Translations under genes and position numbers: made by a program
Shown: positions 8,430-16,626 of the stretch, piece by piece
How positions within the stretch are numbered: the first letter of the stretch is position 1
How the letters are laid out: each line of letters begins with the position of its first letter
Notes under the pieces: generated by a model
Told to the model about the DNA's origin: nothing
The model's input: the letters and a program-made list of their open reading frames with translations, nothing else
Databases searched by the model: none
Assembly (NCBI GenBank): GCA_934096735.1
Contig: CAKOMS010000006.1
Coordinates: forward strand, 1 to 49,842
Source of the DNA: an uncultured Bacilli bacterium
GTDB lineage: Bacteria > Bacillota_I > Bacilli_A > RF39 > UBA660
DNA: 49,842 bases
Direction of reading: 5' to 3'

Positions 8430-9123
8430 AATAATTTTAAAAATAAGCGGTGAAGTACTTAAGGAAGATGATAAAAATGTATCAGAGAAAAAATTGAATA
8501 TTATAAAAGAAATAATAGAAGAATTAAAAAAAGATAAACATAAAATAGGAATTGTAATTGGTGGTGGAAATTATTTTAGAGGAAGAGATCATAACGATAT
8601 GGTACCTATAAAGAAAGATGCCATAGGAATGATGGGAACTGTTATAAATGCACTATATATAAGCGATTTTTTGGAAAAATATAAAATTAAAAATGAAGTG
8701 TATACACCTTTTGATTTTCCATATTTAATTGAAAATTTCAGTGATAGCGAATTAAAAGAAAAATATGAAAACGACGAAATTATTATATTTGGTGGAGGCA
8801 TTGGAAAAAGTGGTTTTTCAACCGATTCAGGGGCCTCTTTTGCTGCAAAAAAAGTAAAAGCGAGTTTAATAATAAAATTAACAACAGTTGATGGTGTTTA
8901 TGATAATGATCCTAAAACAAATAAAGAAGCAAAATTATTTAAAGCATTAACATTTAACGAAGTTATAGAAAATAATTATAAAGTTATGGATACATCTGCA
9001 TTTAAAGAATGTAAAGAAAATAATATTGATATTATTGTAATGAATTTTGAAAAATATAAATATTTAAACGAAACAATAAAAGAGCATAATATAGGAACGT
9101 TTATTGGAGGTAGTAATGAATAA
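8422..9123 (+). CDS. pyrH: UMP kinase
   Basis: 233 residues. Amino-acid-kinase fold: ILKISGEVL, GIVIGGGNYFRG, GMMGTVINAL, IIFGGGIGKSGFSTDSGASF and TTVDGVYDNDPKTN. Phosphorylates UMP to UDP, the entry to all pyrimidine nucleotides. It is more divergent than its neighbours but keeps all nucleotide-binding glycines. The start at 8422 (second of two adjacent ATG) is six bases after AAGGA; the first ATG at 8419 is too close. Normally pyrH sits with tsf and frr; here it has joined the thymidylate operon. Confidence 0.92.
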   Translation: MSRIILKISGEVLKEDDKNVSEKKLNIIKEIIEELKKDKHKIGIVIGGGNYFRGRDHNDMVPIKKDAIGMMGTVINALYISDFLEKYKIKNEVYTPFDFPYLIENFSDSELKEKYENDEIIIFGGGIGKSGFSTDSGASFAAKKVKASLIIKLTTVDGVYDNDPKTNKEAKLFKALTFNEVIENNYKVMDTSAFKECKENNIDIIVMNFEKYKYLNETIKEHNIGTFIGGSNE

Positions 9124-9814
9124 TGGTAAACTAATTGTTATTGAAGGAACCGATTGTTCCGGTAAAGAAACACAAACGAAAAAACTTGTAGAAAGATTAA
9201 AAGAAACAGGTAATAAAGTAATTAGATTTTCTTTCCCTATGTATGAAACTGCAACTGGAAAAATAATAGGAGCATGTTTATTAGGAAAACCACAAATGAC
9301 TGAAAACAATTTAAAAGAAAATCATGGCTTTTTTGAAGAAGGGGGTGGAGAAGTAGACCCTTTAACAGCAATCTGTTTTTATGCAGCAGATAGAAGATAT
9401 AATTTTCCCTTAATAGAAAAATATCTTAATGAAAACTATATCGTTATATTGGATAGATATACACCAAGCAATATGGCACATAGAGGTGGAATGTTAGAAA
9501 ACAAAGAAGAACGTCTAAAAATGTATAAAAAGATTGAAACATTAGAATATGATGTTTTAGAACTTAGAAAACCGGATGAAATATATTTACTATACTTACC
9601 ATTTGAGTATGGCATAGAAATAAAGAAAAATCGTGAAGAATTATTAGATGAAGCAGAAAGAGATGAAAAATATTTAAAAAGAGGAGAAACTGCTTATTTA
9701 GAATTAGCTAAAATATATAATTATAAAATAATAAATTGTGTTAAAGATGATAAAATACGAACTATCGAAGACATAAGCGACGAATTATACAAAGAAGTAA
9801 CAAATAATTTATAA
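9116..9814 (+). CDS. tmk: Thymidylate kinase
   Basis: 232 residues, about 20 longer than usual. P-loop EGTDCSGKETQTKKL, DRY-containing LDRYTPSNMAHRGG, and the LID-like region with TAYLELAKIY. The extra length is mainly an insertion after the P-loop domain (KPQMTENNLKENHGFFEEGG). Converts dTMP from ThyA to dTDP. GGAGG six bases before ATG; the start overlaps pyrH by eight bases. Last gene of the operon; a short hairpin with T run follows. Confidence 0.93.
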   Translation: MNNGKLIVIEGTDCSGKETQTKKLVERLKETGNKVIRFSFPMYETATGKIIGACLLGKPQMTENNLKENHGFFEEGGGEVDPLTAICFYAADRRYNFPLIEKYLNENYIVILDRYTPSNMAHRGGMLENKEERLKMYKKIETLEYDVLELRKPDEIYLLYLPFEYGIEIKKNREELLDEAERDEKYLKRGETAYLELAKIYNYKIINCVKDDKIRTIEDISDELYKEVTNNL

Positions 9815-9820
9815 ATCATT

Positions 9821-9842
9821 GGACATTTAGTCCTTTTTTTCT
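9821..9842 (+). terminator. Possible weak terminator after tmk
   Basis: GGAC-ATTTA-GTCC followed by seven T and CTT. The stem is only four base pairs, so the call rests mainly on the T run and on its place directly behind the last operon gene. Confidence 0.4.
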
Positions 9843-9867
9843 TATAATACTTGAGGGAGTTGATAGA

Positions 9868-10890
9868 ATGAATATATCAGATTATGACTATGAATTAGAT
9901 GAAAAATACATTGCTCAAACACCACTAAAAAATAGGTCAGATTCAAAATTAATGATATTAAATAAAAATACAGGTGAAGTTGAACATAGAATTTTTAGTG
10001 ACATTAAAAACTATTTAAAAAAAGGTGATGTTTTAGTATTAAATGATACAAAAGTTTTGCCAGCAAGAATTTACGGTAAAAAAGAAGATACCGGGGCAAA
10101 TATAGAAGTGCTTTTATTAAAGAATATAGAAAAAGATATATGGGAATGTTTAGCAAGACCAGGAAAAAGATTAAAAATTGGAACTGTTATTATATTTAGC
10201 GAGGATTTAAAGTGTATAGTAAAAGAAAAACTTGAAGATGGAATTATTAGAGTAGAGTTTTTATACCGTGGAATATTTTTGGAAATAATAGAAAAGATCG
10301 GATTAATGCCACTTCCACCATATATACATAAATCATTAAAAAATCAGGATAGATACCAAACAGTTTATGCAAAATATTTAGGAAGTGCAGCAGCACCAAC
10401 GGCAGGATTACATTTTACTAAAGAGTTGCTTCAAGAAATAAAAGATATGGGAGTAATTGTAACATATGTAACACTCCATGTAGGGCTTGGAACATTTAGA
10501 CCAGTTGAAGTAAATGATATAAAAAAGCACCATATGCATAGCGAATACTATCATATGACTAAAGAAGTAGCGGATATATTAAATAAAGCTAAAAAAGAAA
10601 ATAGAAATATTTATGCTGTTGGAACAACATCAACAAGAGTTTTAGAAACAGTTTATACTAAGTATAATACATTTAAAGAATGTGACGGAACAACAGATAT
10701 ATTTATTTACCCAGGATATGATTTTAGAGCTATTAATGGTTTAATTACCAATTTTCATTTACCCAAAAGCACATTATTGATGTTAGTATCAGCACTATCA
10801 AAAAGAGAATATATTTTAAAAGCATATGAAATTGCCAAAGAAAATAATTATAGATTCTTTTCATTTGGAGATGCAATGTTTATTAAATAA
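9868..10890 (+). CDS. queA: S-adenosylmethionine:tRNA ribosyltransferase-isomerase
   Basis: 340 residues. QueA adds the cyclopentendiol moiety from SAM to preQ1-tRNA in queuosine synthesis. Landmarks: YDYELDEKYIAQTPL at the N terminus, VLVLNDTKVLPARIYG, AAPTAGLHFT, THVGLGTFRPV-like TLHVGLGTFRPVEV, and ITNFHLPKSTLLMLVSAL near the end. GAGGGAG lies eight bases upstream. tgt follows in the same direction. No preQ1 synthesis genes (queC-F) are in the window, so the base may be salvaged. Confidence 0.95.
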   Translation: MNISDYDYELDEKYIAQTPLKNRSDSKLMILNKNTGEVEHRIFSDIKNYLKKGDVLVLNDTKVLPARIYGKKEDTGANIEVLLLKNIEKDIWECLARPGKRLKIGTVIIFSEDLKCIVKEKLEDGIIRVEFLYRGIFLEIIEKIGLMPLPPYIHKSLKNQDRYQTVYAKYLGSAAAPTAGLHFTKELLQEIKDMGVIVTYVTLHVGLGTFRPVEVNDIKKHHMHSEYYHMTKEVADILNKAKKENRNIYAVGTTSTRVLETVYTKYNTFKECDGTTDIFIYPGYDFRAINGLITNFHLPKSTLLMLVSALSKREYILKAYEIAKENNYRFFSFGDAMFIK

Positions 10891-10922
10891 TGTAAAGTTA
10901 TAAAAATAAAGCAAAAAAAATT

Positions 10923-10955
10923 GATATCATTTTTCAAATATGATATCTTTTAATT
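10923..10955 (+). terminator. Hairpin between queA and tgt
   Basis: GATATCAT (10923-10930) pairs with ATGATATC (10940-10947) around a nine-base loop, followed by TTTTAATT. It may end queA messages partially. tgt starts 21 bases later, so a role as attenuator or processing site is also possible. Confidence 0.45.
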
Positions 10956-10975
10956 AGAAATTAAGGTGTATTATT

Positions 10976-12103
10976 ATGAAATTAGAATATAAATTAAAAC
11001 AAAAATCTAAAAAAAATATGGCCCGTTTAGGAGAATTTACTTATAACGGAAAGACATATGAAACCCCTATGTTTATGCCTGTTGGAACAAATGCTACTGT
11101 AAAAACATTATCTCCAGAAGAAATAACAGAAATTGGATCAGGAATTATACTTGCAAATACCTACCACTTATGGTTAAGACCTGGAGAAGACATTGTTAAA
11201 GAAGCTGGTGGATTACATAAATTTATGAATTATACAAACGGACCAATACTTACCGATTCTGGAGGATTCCAAGTATTTAGTCTAGCAAAACCAAAAGACA
11301 TTACTGAAGAAGGCGTTTATTTTAAGAATCATCTAAACGGAGATAAATTATTCTTAACGCCAGAAAAATCAATCGAAATTCAAATGAAATTACATAGTGA
11401 TATTGTTATGTCTTTTGATGAGTGTGTGAAGTGGCCAAGTACTTATGATTATATAAAAGATAGTGTGGAACGAACATTAAGATGGGCAAAAAGAGGAAAA
11501 AATGTCTTTAACAGTGACGATCAAATGCTTTTTGGAATAGTTCAAGGTGGGGAATATGAAGACTTAAGAAAACATTGTGCCGAAGAATTAGTAAAAATGA
11601 ATTTTGATGGATATTCAGTTGGAGGTACAAGTGTAGGAGAAGATAAACCAACTATGTATAAAATGGTTTCTTATGCAACTAAATATTTGCCAGAAGATAA
11701 ATTCAGATACTTAATGGGCGTTGGCGATCCAATTGATTTAATAGAAAATGTTATGAGAGGTATAGATTTATTTGATTGTGTCTCTCCAACTAGACTTGCA
11801 AGACATGGTCATGCTTACACAAAATATGGGAAAATTAATTTAAAAAATAGCAAATATAAAAAAGATTTCACAAGTGTAGAAGATAATTGTACATGTTATG
11901 CATGTAGAAACTATACAAAAGCATACATAAGACATTTAATAACTGCAAATGAAACTTTTGGAGCAAGGTTACTTTCAATTCATAATATTCACTATTTAAC
12001 TAGGTTAACTGAAGAGATAAGAAAACATATCATAACTGACGATTTAGAAGAATTTAGAGATGAATTTGTAAAAAATTACTATGGAGAAAACAATGAACAC
12101 TAA
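10976..12103 (+). CDS. tgt: tRNA-guanine transglycosylase
   Basis: 375 residues. Exchanges guanine 34 for preQ1 in tRNAs with GUN anticodons. The barrel motifs TPMFMPVGTNATVK, ILANTYHLWLRPG and DSGGFQVFSL are present, as are FGIVQGG, the nucleophile region FDCVSPTRLARHG and the zinc site CTCYACRNYTKAYIRH (CxC, C, H). AAGGTG lies seven bases before ATG. In B. subtilis yajC follows; here a different small membrane protein overlaps the tgt end by 11 bases. Confidence 0.96.
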   Translation: MKLEYKLKQKSKKNMARLGEFTYNGKTYETPMFMPVGTNATVKTLSPEEITEIGSGIILANTYHLWLRPGEDIVKEAGGLHKFMNYTNGPILTDSGGFQVFSLAKPKDITEEGVYFKNHLNGDKLFLTPEKSIEIQMKLHSDIVMSFDECVKWPSTYDYIKDSVERTLRWAKRGKNVFNSDDQMLFGIVQGGEYEDLRKHCAEELVKMNFDGYSVGGTSVGEDKPTMYKMVSYATKYLPEDKFRYLMGVGDPIDLIENVMRGIDLFDCVSPTRLARHGHAYTKYGKINLKNSKYKKDFTSVEDNCTCYACRNYTKAYIRHLITANETFGARLLSIHNIHYLTRLTEEIRKHIITDDLEEFRDEFVKNYYGENNEH

Positions 12104-12401
12104 CAAGGTAACATTTATTGCATCAATTACAGTTATTACATTACTTTTAGTGGTACCAACTATATATAAAGTATCTAAAAATCACAATGACAATTTAACT
12201 AAAGTTGCAGAAGATAAGATAATTGCATCAGCTAAAAAGTGTTATTATGAAGGCAAATGTTCTGATAATAAAATATATTTAAAAGAACTATATGATAAAA
12301 AATACTTAGATAAGATTAGTAATCCTATTACAAAGGAATATTACAATGAAAACAGTTACATAGAAATAAAAAATGATGAATTTAAGTTTATTCAAAAATA
12401 A
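12093..12401 (+). CDS. Small single-pass membrane protein at the yajC position
   Basis: 102 residues. One N-terminal membrane helix (about residues 6-25, TFIASITVITLLLVVPTIYK) and an outside domain with a cysteine pair (KKCYYEGKCSDN) then LKELYDKKYLDKISNPITKEYYNENSYIEI. The long amphipathic continuation of the membrane helix and the Y-L-x-x-I-x-N-P motif resemble Firmicute pseudopilin-like proteins, but the prepilin GFTLIE motif is missing. It is not YajC by sequence, although it takes the yajC place behind tgt. The ATG at 12093 has GGAG seven bases upstream; the ATG at 12081 is inside that region. Confidence 0.7.
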   Translation: MNTNKVTFIASITVITLLLVVPTIYKVSKNHNDNLTKVAEDKIIASAKKCYYEGKCSDNKIYLKELYDKKYLDKISNPITKEYYNENSYIEIKNDEFKFIQK

Positions 12402-12404
12402 ATT

Positions 12405-12770
12405 TTATTTATCATTTTTTTTATTTACTCCAATCATTCCACCAACAATACCACTTAGCAATAAAATTATGTAATAGATTACTGTTGCAATATTAAATCT
12501 TGTTTTAAAAAATATTATTTTAAGTAAAAATATTAAAAAGATAAATATAAGAGACATAATAATACCTTCAACAATACCATTTTTCTTTTTAATTATACCA
12601 TTATAAATATTTAAAATTAAAAATAACAAAACATTACATACAAGAAGAATAATAGTAACAATGCCGCTATTTAAGGAAATTAAGTTTAATAAGCTTACAA
12701 TAAAAGATATCATAAGTTCAAAAATCAAAAAAATACCAACAAATTTTAAATAATACACAAGCTTATTCAT
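12405..12770 (-). CDS. TIGR04086-like (YrzE) four-helix membrane protein
   Basis: 121 residues, four predicted membrane helices. The last one carries LLSGIVGGMIGVN, the glycine pattern of the TIGR04086/YrzE family. In Bacillus yrzE lies between yajC and yrbG (DUF421); here the same neighbour DUF421 is present but divergently oriented. GGGTGAT stands four bases before ATG. Function of the family is unknown. It ends three bases from the convergent gene at 12401. Confidence 0.6.
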   Translation of the reverse strand: MNKLVYYLKFVGIFLIFELMISFIVSLLNLISLNSGIVTIILLVCNVLLFLILNIYNGIIKKKNGIVEGIIMSLIFIFLIFLLKIIFFKTRFNIATVIYYIILLLSGIVGGMIGVNKKNDK

Positions 12771-12844
12771 AAAATCACCCTAATAAATACTATTCTATGA
12801 TTAAAAAAATATGTAAATAAACATAATAGATATAGGTGATTTAT

Positions 12845-13492
12845 ATGGAATTGTGGACAGTGTTATTTAGAACAACATTTTTTTACTTTTTTGTAATATT
12901 ATGTTATAGACTTATGGGCAAAAGAGAAATTGGTCAACTTGGAATAATTGATTTAATAGTATCAATCCTAATAGCAGAACTTATTGCCATATCAATTGAA
13001 AATATTAAAAGCAATATTTTCTTAACAATTATACCTATATCTGCTTTAGTAATTTTAGAAATATCTTTAGCATATATATCAATAAAATCCAGAAAAATAA
13101 GAGTGTTTTTTGACGGAAAACCCTCATTAATTATTGCAAATGGTAAAATCAATTATCATGAAATGGTAAAACAAAGATACAGCATGGATAATCTACTTTT
13201 AAGTCTTAGACAAAAAGAAATAAAAGATTTAGAAGAAGTCGAGTATGCTTTTTTAGAAGCAAATGGAAAATTATCAATATTTAAATATAATAAATTAAGA
13301 TTGAAAAGTACATATCCTATGCCTCTTATATTAGATGGGAGCATTCAAAAAAAAGCAATTAAACAAATTGGAAAAAACGAATCATGGCTAATGAACAGCT
13401 TAAAAAAATCAGAGATAAATTTAGTTGATGTATTCTATGCATTTTATAAAAACAAGAAAATATATATCATTAAAAAAAGTGATTTAAAATAA
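12845..13492 (+). CDS. DUF421 (YetF/YrbG-like) membrane protein
   Basis: 215 residues. Three N-terminal membrane helices contain RLMGKREIGQLGIIDLIVSILIAELI, the DUF421 signature, followed by KPSLIIANGKINYHEMVKQRYSMDNLLLSLRQKEI in the cytoplasmic DUF421 domain and a C-terminal DUF1657-like extension. Family members in Bacillus are membrane proteins of unclear role, some linked to spores. GGTGAT four bases before ATG at 12845 fixes the start; a GTG three codons earlier is out of reach of a ribosome site. Syntenic with B. subtilis yrbG. Confidence 0.85.
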   Translation: MELWTVLFRTTFFYFFVILCYRLMGKREIGQLGIIDLIVSILIAELIAISIENIKSNIFLTIIPISALVILEISLAYISIKSRKIRVFFDGKPSLIIANGKINYHEMVKQRYSMDNLLLSLRQKEIKDLEEVEYAFLEANGKLSIFKYNKLRLKSTYPMPLILDGSIQKKAIKQIGKNESWLMNSLKKSEINLVDVFYAFYKNKKIYIIKKSDLK

Positions 13493-13503
13493 TGATTTTT
13501 CAA

Positions 13504-13534
13504 AACACTCTAATTTAGTTGACAATTTAGTGTT
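13504..13534. promoter_or_regulatory. Inverted repeat over the -35 of the HTH gene (possible operator)
   Basis: AACACT at 13504-13509 and AGTGTT at 13529-13534 are exact inverted repeats 19 bases apart and enclose the -35 hexamer. The place fits autoregulation by the HTH protein encoded next; six-base arms in AT-rich DNA can occur by chance. Confidence 0.3.
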
Positions 13535-13548
13535 AAGTTATGTATAAT
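13519..13548 (+). promoter_or_regulatory. Consensus promoter of the HTH gene
   Basis: TTGACA at 13519-13524, an 18-base spacer, and TATAAT at 13543-13548 with TG at 13541-13542. Both hexamers match the sigma-A consensus exactly. Confidence 0.75.
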
Positions 13549-13579
13549 TGAATTGTAAACATAGAAAGTGGAGAGAGTA

Positions 13580-14350
13580 ATGGATAAGTTAAATGATTTA
13601 TTACAAGAATTAGGGGTTTCAAAAGTAAGACTTTCTAAATATTTAGGAGTTTCAAGACAAATGGTTTATAACTATTTAGTTCTAGATAGTTTGGATAAAT
13701 GGCCTAAAGAAAAGAAGATTTTATTATTACAACTTTTGGATTTAAAAGACGGTAGTGAAGAAGAATTAAAAAATATTAAAGTTGACACTGAATATTTAAT
13801 GAACGTAGAAAAAAGATTAAATATGGGTGTAAAATCTGGAACTGAATTAGATAATTTTTTAGACTTAAAAGGTCTTGATAAGGAAAGTAAAATTCTTTTA
13901 AATGATATTGCTTTTTTACTAAAAGAAAAACTTGAAGAAAACAAAAATAATGATCATAAAGCTGTAAGATATTTATATAACATGTTACAATCAATGGACA
14001 ATGTACCAGAGATAAAATATATATTAGCTTATATGGCAAAAACAACAGGCTTTATTGGACCAGATGAATTTGCATTTGATGAAGATAAACAATATGTATT
14101 CGAAAGTATACTTTATAGTGCACTTACCTTATACAATAATGGTGGAGCAAGCAAAAGCAAAGTAATTGAATGTAGAAAAAGATTTATTCAAGAAATTGAA
14201 CAAAAACAAGAAGAGAAGTTAAGTAGAACTCAACAATTAAATACAACTAAAATTCAAGCATTAAAAGAACTTGGATATAGTGAAATAAATGAAACTAATG
14301 CTGCTGAAGTATTTGAAAAAATAGCAGAAATTCAATCAAGGAAAGTATAG
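13580..14350 (+). CDS. XRE-type helix-turn-helix regulator with long C-terminal domain
   Basis: 256 residues. The N-terminal 60 residues have a phage-repressor HTH (LLQELGVSKVRLSKYLGVSRQMVYNYL). The remaining 190 residues are helical and charged without a recognised domain, ending in a coiled-coil-like stretch (EIEQKQEEKLSRTQQLN). The ATG at 13580 has GGAGAGAG upstream. It has a consensus promoter and possible operator. A membrane-anchored protein starts 12 bases downstream, suggesting a regulator plus cell-surface partner pair. DNA binding is inferred; the target is unknown. Confidence 0.75.
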   Translation: MDKLNDLLQELGVSKVRLSKYLGVSRQMVYNYLVLDSLDKWPKEKKILLLQLLDLKDGSEEELKNIKVDTEYLMNVEKRLNMGVKSGTELDNFLDLKGLDKESKILLNDIAFLLKEKLEENKNNDHKAVRYLYNMLQSMDNVPEIKYILAYMAKTTGFIGPDEFAFDEDKQYVFESILYSALTLYNNGGASKSKVIECRKRFIQEIEQKQEEKLSRTQQLNTTKIQALKELGYSEINETNAAEVFEKIAEIQSRKV

Positions 14351-14362
14351 GTGGTGGATTCT

Positions 14363-15211
14363 ATGAAAAAAGATACTAAAAAAGCTAAGAAAATAATTAA
14401 TGATAAAAAAATGATAGTAGTAATGTCTGTTATAATACTTATAACTATTGCAATTCTTTGCATAATTAAGCTTTATAACAAAGACAATATAAATGTTGAC
14501 AGTACTTTAATTACAGAACTTCATTCATATTTTAATTCAGAAGGGCTAAAACAATGTGATGGATTATTTAATTATAGTGATGATTTAGTTGATTATAATA
14601 AGGTTTCTTCAGATATTAGATTATGTACAGCATATCATAAAATTGATGATAGTAAAATTGAAACTAAAACTATGGAAAAAGAGAAAAAAAGTGATTTATG
14701 TAAAAAAGATGGTATGGTATTTAGAAGTGATGAATCCAAAGATAAATGTACATATCAAGTAATAAAAGAAGAATTAATCGATGATGAATACAAAAAAATA
14801 TTTGGAAAAGAAATAGAAAATAATAAAGAATTCAAAGCAGATGATACTCATATTTGTTATTTAAAAGATGATTATTACTATTGTGGCTTATCAGAAGTTT
14901 TTACTTATACTTTAGGTAATGAATCAACTATAATTAGAAATATTAGTAATGCAAAAGAGGAGGGTAGTGAGATAATAATTTACGACTACTTCATTAAATT
15001 AAGCGGTGATACATGTTATAAAAACTACACTACTCAAGTTATAAATAAAAGTTGTAGTTCAGCTTATAAAGATAAATATGGAAATGACAACAATAAAATA
15101 GACTACAAATTTTTACAAAAATATGGCACTAAATATAAACATATTTATAAAAGAGCTACAAAAAATAAAAACTCTACTTACTATTGGGTTAGTTCAAAAC
15201 CATTAAATTAA
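14363..15211 (+). CDS. Cys-rich membrane-anchored protein, unknown
   Basis: 282 residues. A lysine-rich cytoplasmic start, one membrane helix (about residues 19-39, MIVVMSVIILITIAILCII) and a 240-residue outside domain with eight cysteines (QCDG, RLCTA, DLCKKD, DKCTY, HICYL, YYCGL, DTCYK, KSCSS), an even number that could form four disulfides. The domain is rich in Tyr, Asp and Lys. GGTGG lies six bases before ATG. Cotranscribed with the HTH gene; a terminator follows at once. No family recognised. Confidence 0.75.
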   Translation: MKKDTKKAKKIINDKKMIVVMSVIILITIAILCIIKLYNKDNINVDSTLITELHSYFNSEGLKQCDGLFNYSDDLVDYNKVSSDIRLCTAYHKIDDSKIETKTMEKEKKSDLCKKDGMVFRSDESKDKCTYQVIKEELIDDEYKKIFGKEIENNKEFKADDTHICYLKDDYYYCGLSEVFTYTLGNESTIIRNISNAKEEGSEIIIYDYFIKLSGDTCYKNYTTQVINKSCSSAYKDKYGNDNNKIDYKFLQKYGTKYKHIYKRATKNKNSTYYWVSSKPLN

Positions 15212-15235
15212 GAGTATGACTACTCTTTTTCTTTT
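15210..15235 (+). terminator. Intrinsic terminator
   Basis: AAGAGTA-TGAC-TACTCTT with a following T-rich tail; the stem begins inside the stop codon of the Cys-rich protein gene. Confidence 0.85.
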
Positions 15236-15864
15236 GAAAAAATAACACATATATATATATCCTTATATAATATAAAATAATAGAATATGTGCACGTATTA
15301 ATCCTTATTTAAATATAAATAAAAGGATATGCATAATTATCATTTTATCATTATTGTTTATATTTAAATTTTGAAATTTAATCTTATATTCAAAAAAATT
15401 AATTTATTATAAAATTAAATCATTTATTAATAATTTACACTCGTAATCAAATTAAATCATAATTACAAATAAGCAAAAATATTATATAATTAAGACAAAT
15501 AAACTATAAATATTGTAATAAAAATTTTTAAGCACATAAATTGCATAATTAATATTATGTTAACCAAAACTTCCGGATAAATATTTAATAAAATAAGTAT
15601 TGAAATACAAAACTATATATGATAAGCTCCATTATTACAAATTTAATTTTTATAATTCAAAAATTAAAATAATATATTAATAACTTTATTTAAATATAAA
15701 TATTCTAAATAAATAAATTTAAAAGAAAACGTAATAATTATGTTGTGTCCTATTATTTAATAATAACCAATCATTTACAGTAAAAATATAGAATTAATTT
15801 ATTTAATTAATTAATTAACTACTACTCTACTTTAATATTTATATTAATTTTATCATAATATTTA
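15236..15864. other. 629-base AT-rich region without a gene
   Basis: The longest non-coding stretch in the window, markedly richer in A and T than its neighbours. No reading frame has a convincing ribosome site. TTATTTAAATATAAATA occurs at 15305-15321 and again at 15687-15703, and its core TTTAAATATAAA occurs inverted at 15357-15368. The first copy sits in an imperfect hairpin between TCCTT and AAGGA. No DnaA-box cluster (TTATCCACA) is seen. It may be a decayed gene or insertion scar. Confidence 0.6.
15305..15703. repeat. Two direct and one inverted copy of an AT-only motif
   Basis: TTATTTAAATATAAATA at 15305-15321 and 15687-15703 are identical over 17 bases; TTTATATTTAAA at 15357-15368 is the reverse complement of their core. 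All lie within the non-coding stretch. Low complexity makes chance possible. Confidence 0.4.
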
Positions 15865-15876
15865 ATGGTGAGTATA

Positions 15877-16626
15877 ATGCAAGTTTTTTCTGCTTTTTTA
15901 ATATCATTAATCGCTGGATTATCTACAGTAATTGGATCATTTATAATTTTTTTGAACATTAAAGAAAAACATATTAATAAATTTATAACATTTTGTTTAG
16001 CATTCTCTATTTCAATAATGATTGGGATAAGTATAACAGATTTAATACCATCTTCATTTTTTTATATAGCATTTAATAATACAATAGTAAGATCCATTAT
16101 CATAACAATTACTGCATTCTTATTTGGTGTATTAACTGTCTTTATATTAAACAAATTAATGAAACAAGAAAAAAATAATAATTTGTATAATCTAGGAATA
16201 CTAAGCATGATTACATTAATGGTTCACAACTTTCCAGAAGGAATAGCAACATTTATTGGTGGCATTCAAGATATAAACTTAGGGATTAAATTAGGTTGTG
16301 CCATAATGCTACATAATATTCCAGAAGGTATATCTATAGCAGTACCAATATACTACTCTACTAAATCAAAAAAGAAAGCGATATTTCACACTTTCTTATC
16401 AGGCATCTCAGAACCACTTGGAGCTCTATTAGCGTACTTATTTTTAAGTAATTTTATCACCGAAACTATGATAAGTATAGTACTACTATTTGTTTCAGGT
16501 TTAATGATATCTCTATCAATTAATAAGCTGCTTCCCGAGGCATTATACTATAAGGAAACTAAATACGTTTATAGAGGCCTTATAATAGGAATACTGCTTA
16601 TTTTAATAAATCATTTTTTATTTTAA
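15877..16626 (+). CDS. ZIP family metal transporter (ZupT-like)
   Basis: 249 residues and about eight membrane helices. The metal-binding motifs are clear: MVHNFPEGIATF in helix IV and MLHNIPEGISIAVPIYY in helix V, then GISEPLGALLAY (the SGxxEPxGA motif). ZupT-type members import zinc, iron or manganese. The usual histidine-rich cytoplasmic loop is replaced by the short KQEKNNN stretch. GGTGAG lies four bases before the ATG at 15877; an ATG at 15865 overlaps that site and is rejected. The gene ends overlapping the convergent clpB by nine bases. Substrate is inferred only from family. Confidence 0.9.
   Translation: MQVFSAFLISLIAGLSTVIGSFIIFLNIKEKHINKFITFCLAFSISIMIGISITDLIPSSFFYIAFNNTIVRSIIITITAFLFGVLTVFILNKLMKQEKNNNLYNLGILSMITLMVHNFPEGIATFIGGIQDINLGIKLGCAIMLHNIPEGISIAVPIYYSTKSKKKAIFHTFLSGISEPLGALLAYLFLSNFITETMISIVLLFVSGLMISLSINKLLPEALYYKETKYVYRGLIIGILLILINHFLF

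Noticed and set aside
12093..12401. yajC behind tgt
   Set aside because: The position fits but the sequence has no YajC motif (RPQxKRxK) and carries a large outside domain.
15236..15864. Replication origin in the AT-rich gap
   Set aside because: No cluster of DnaA boxes and no dnaA, dnaN or gidA nearby.
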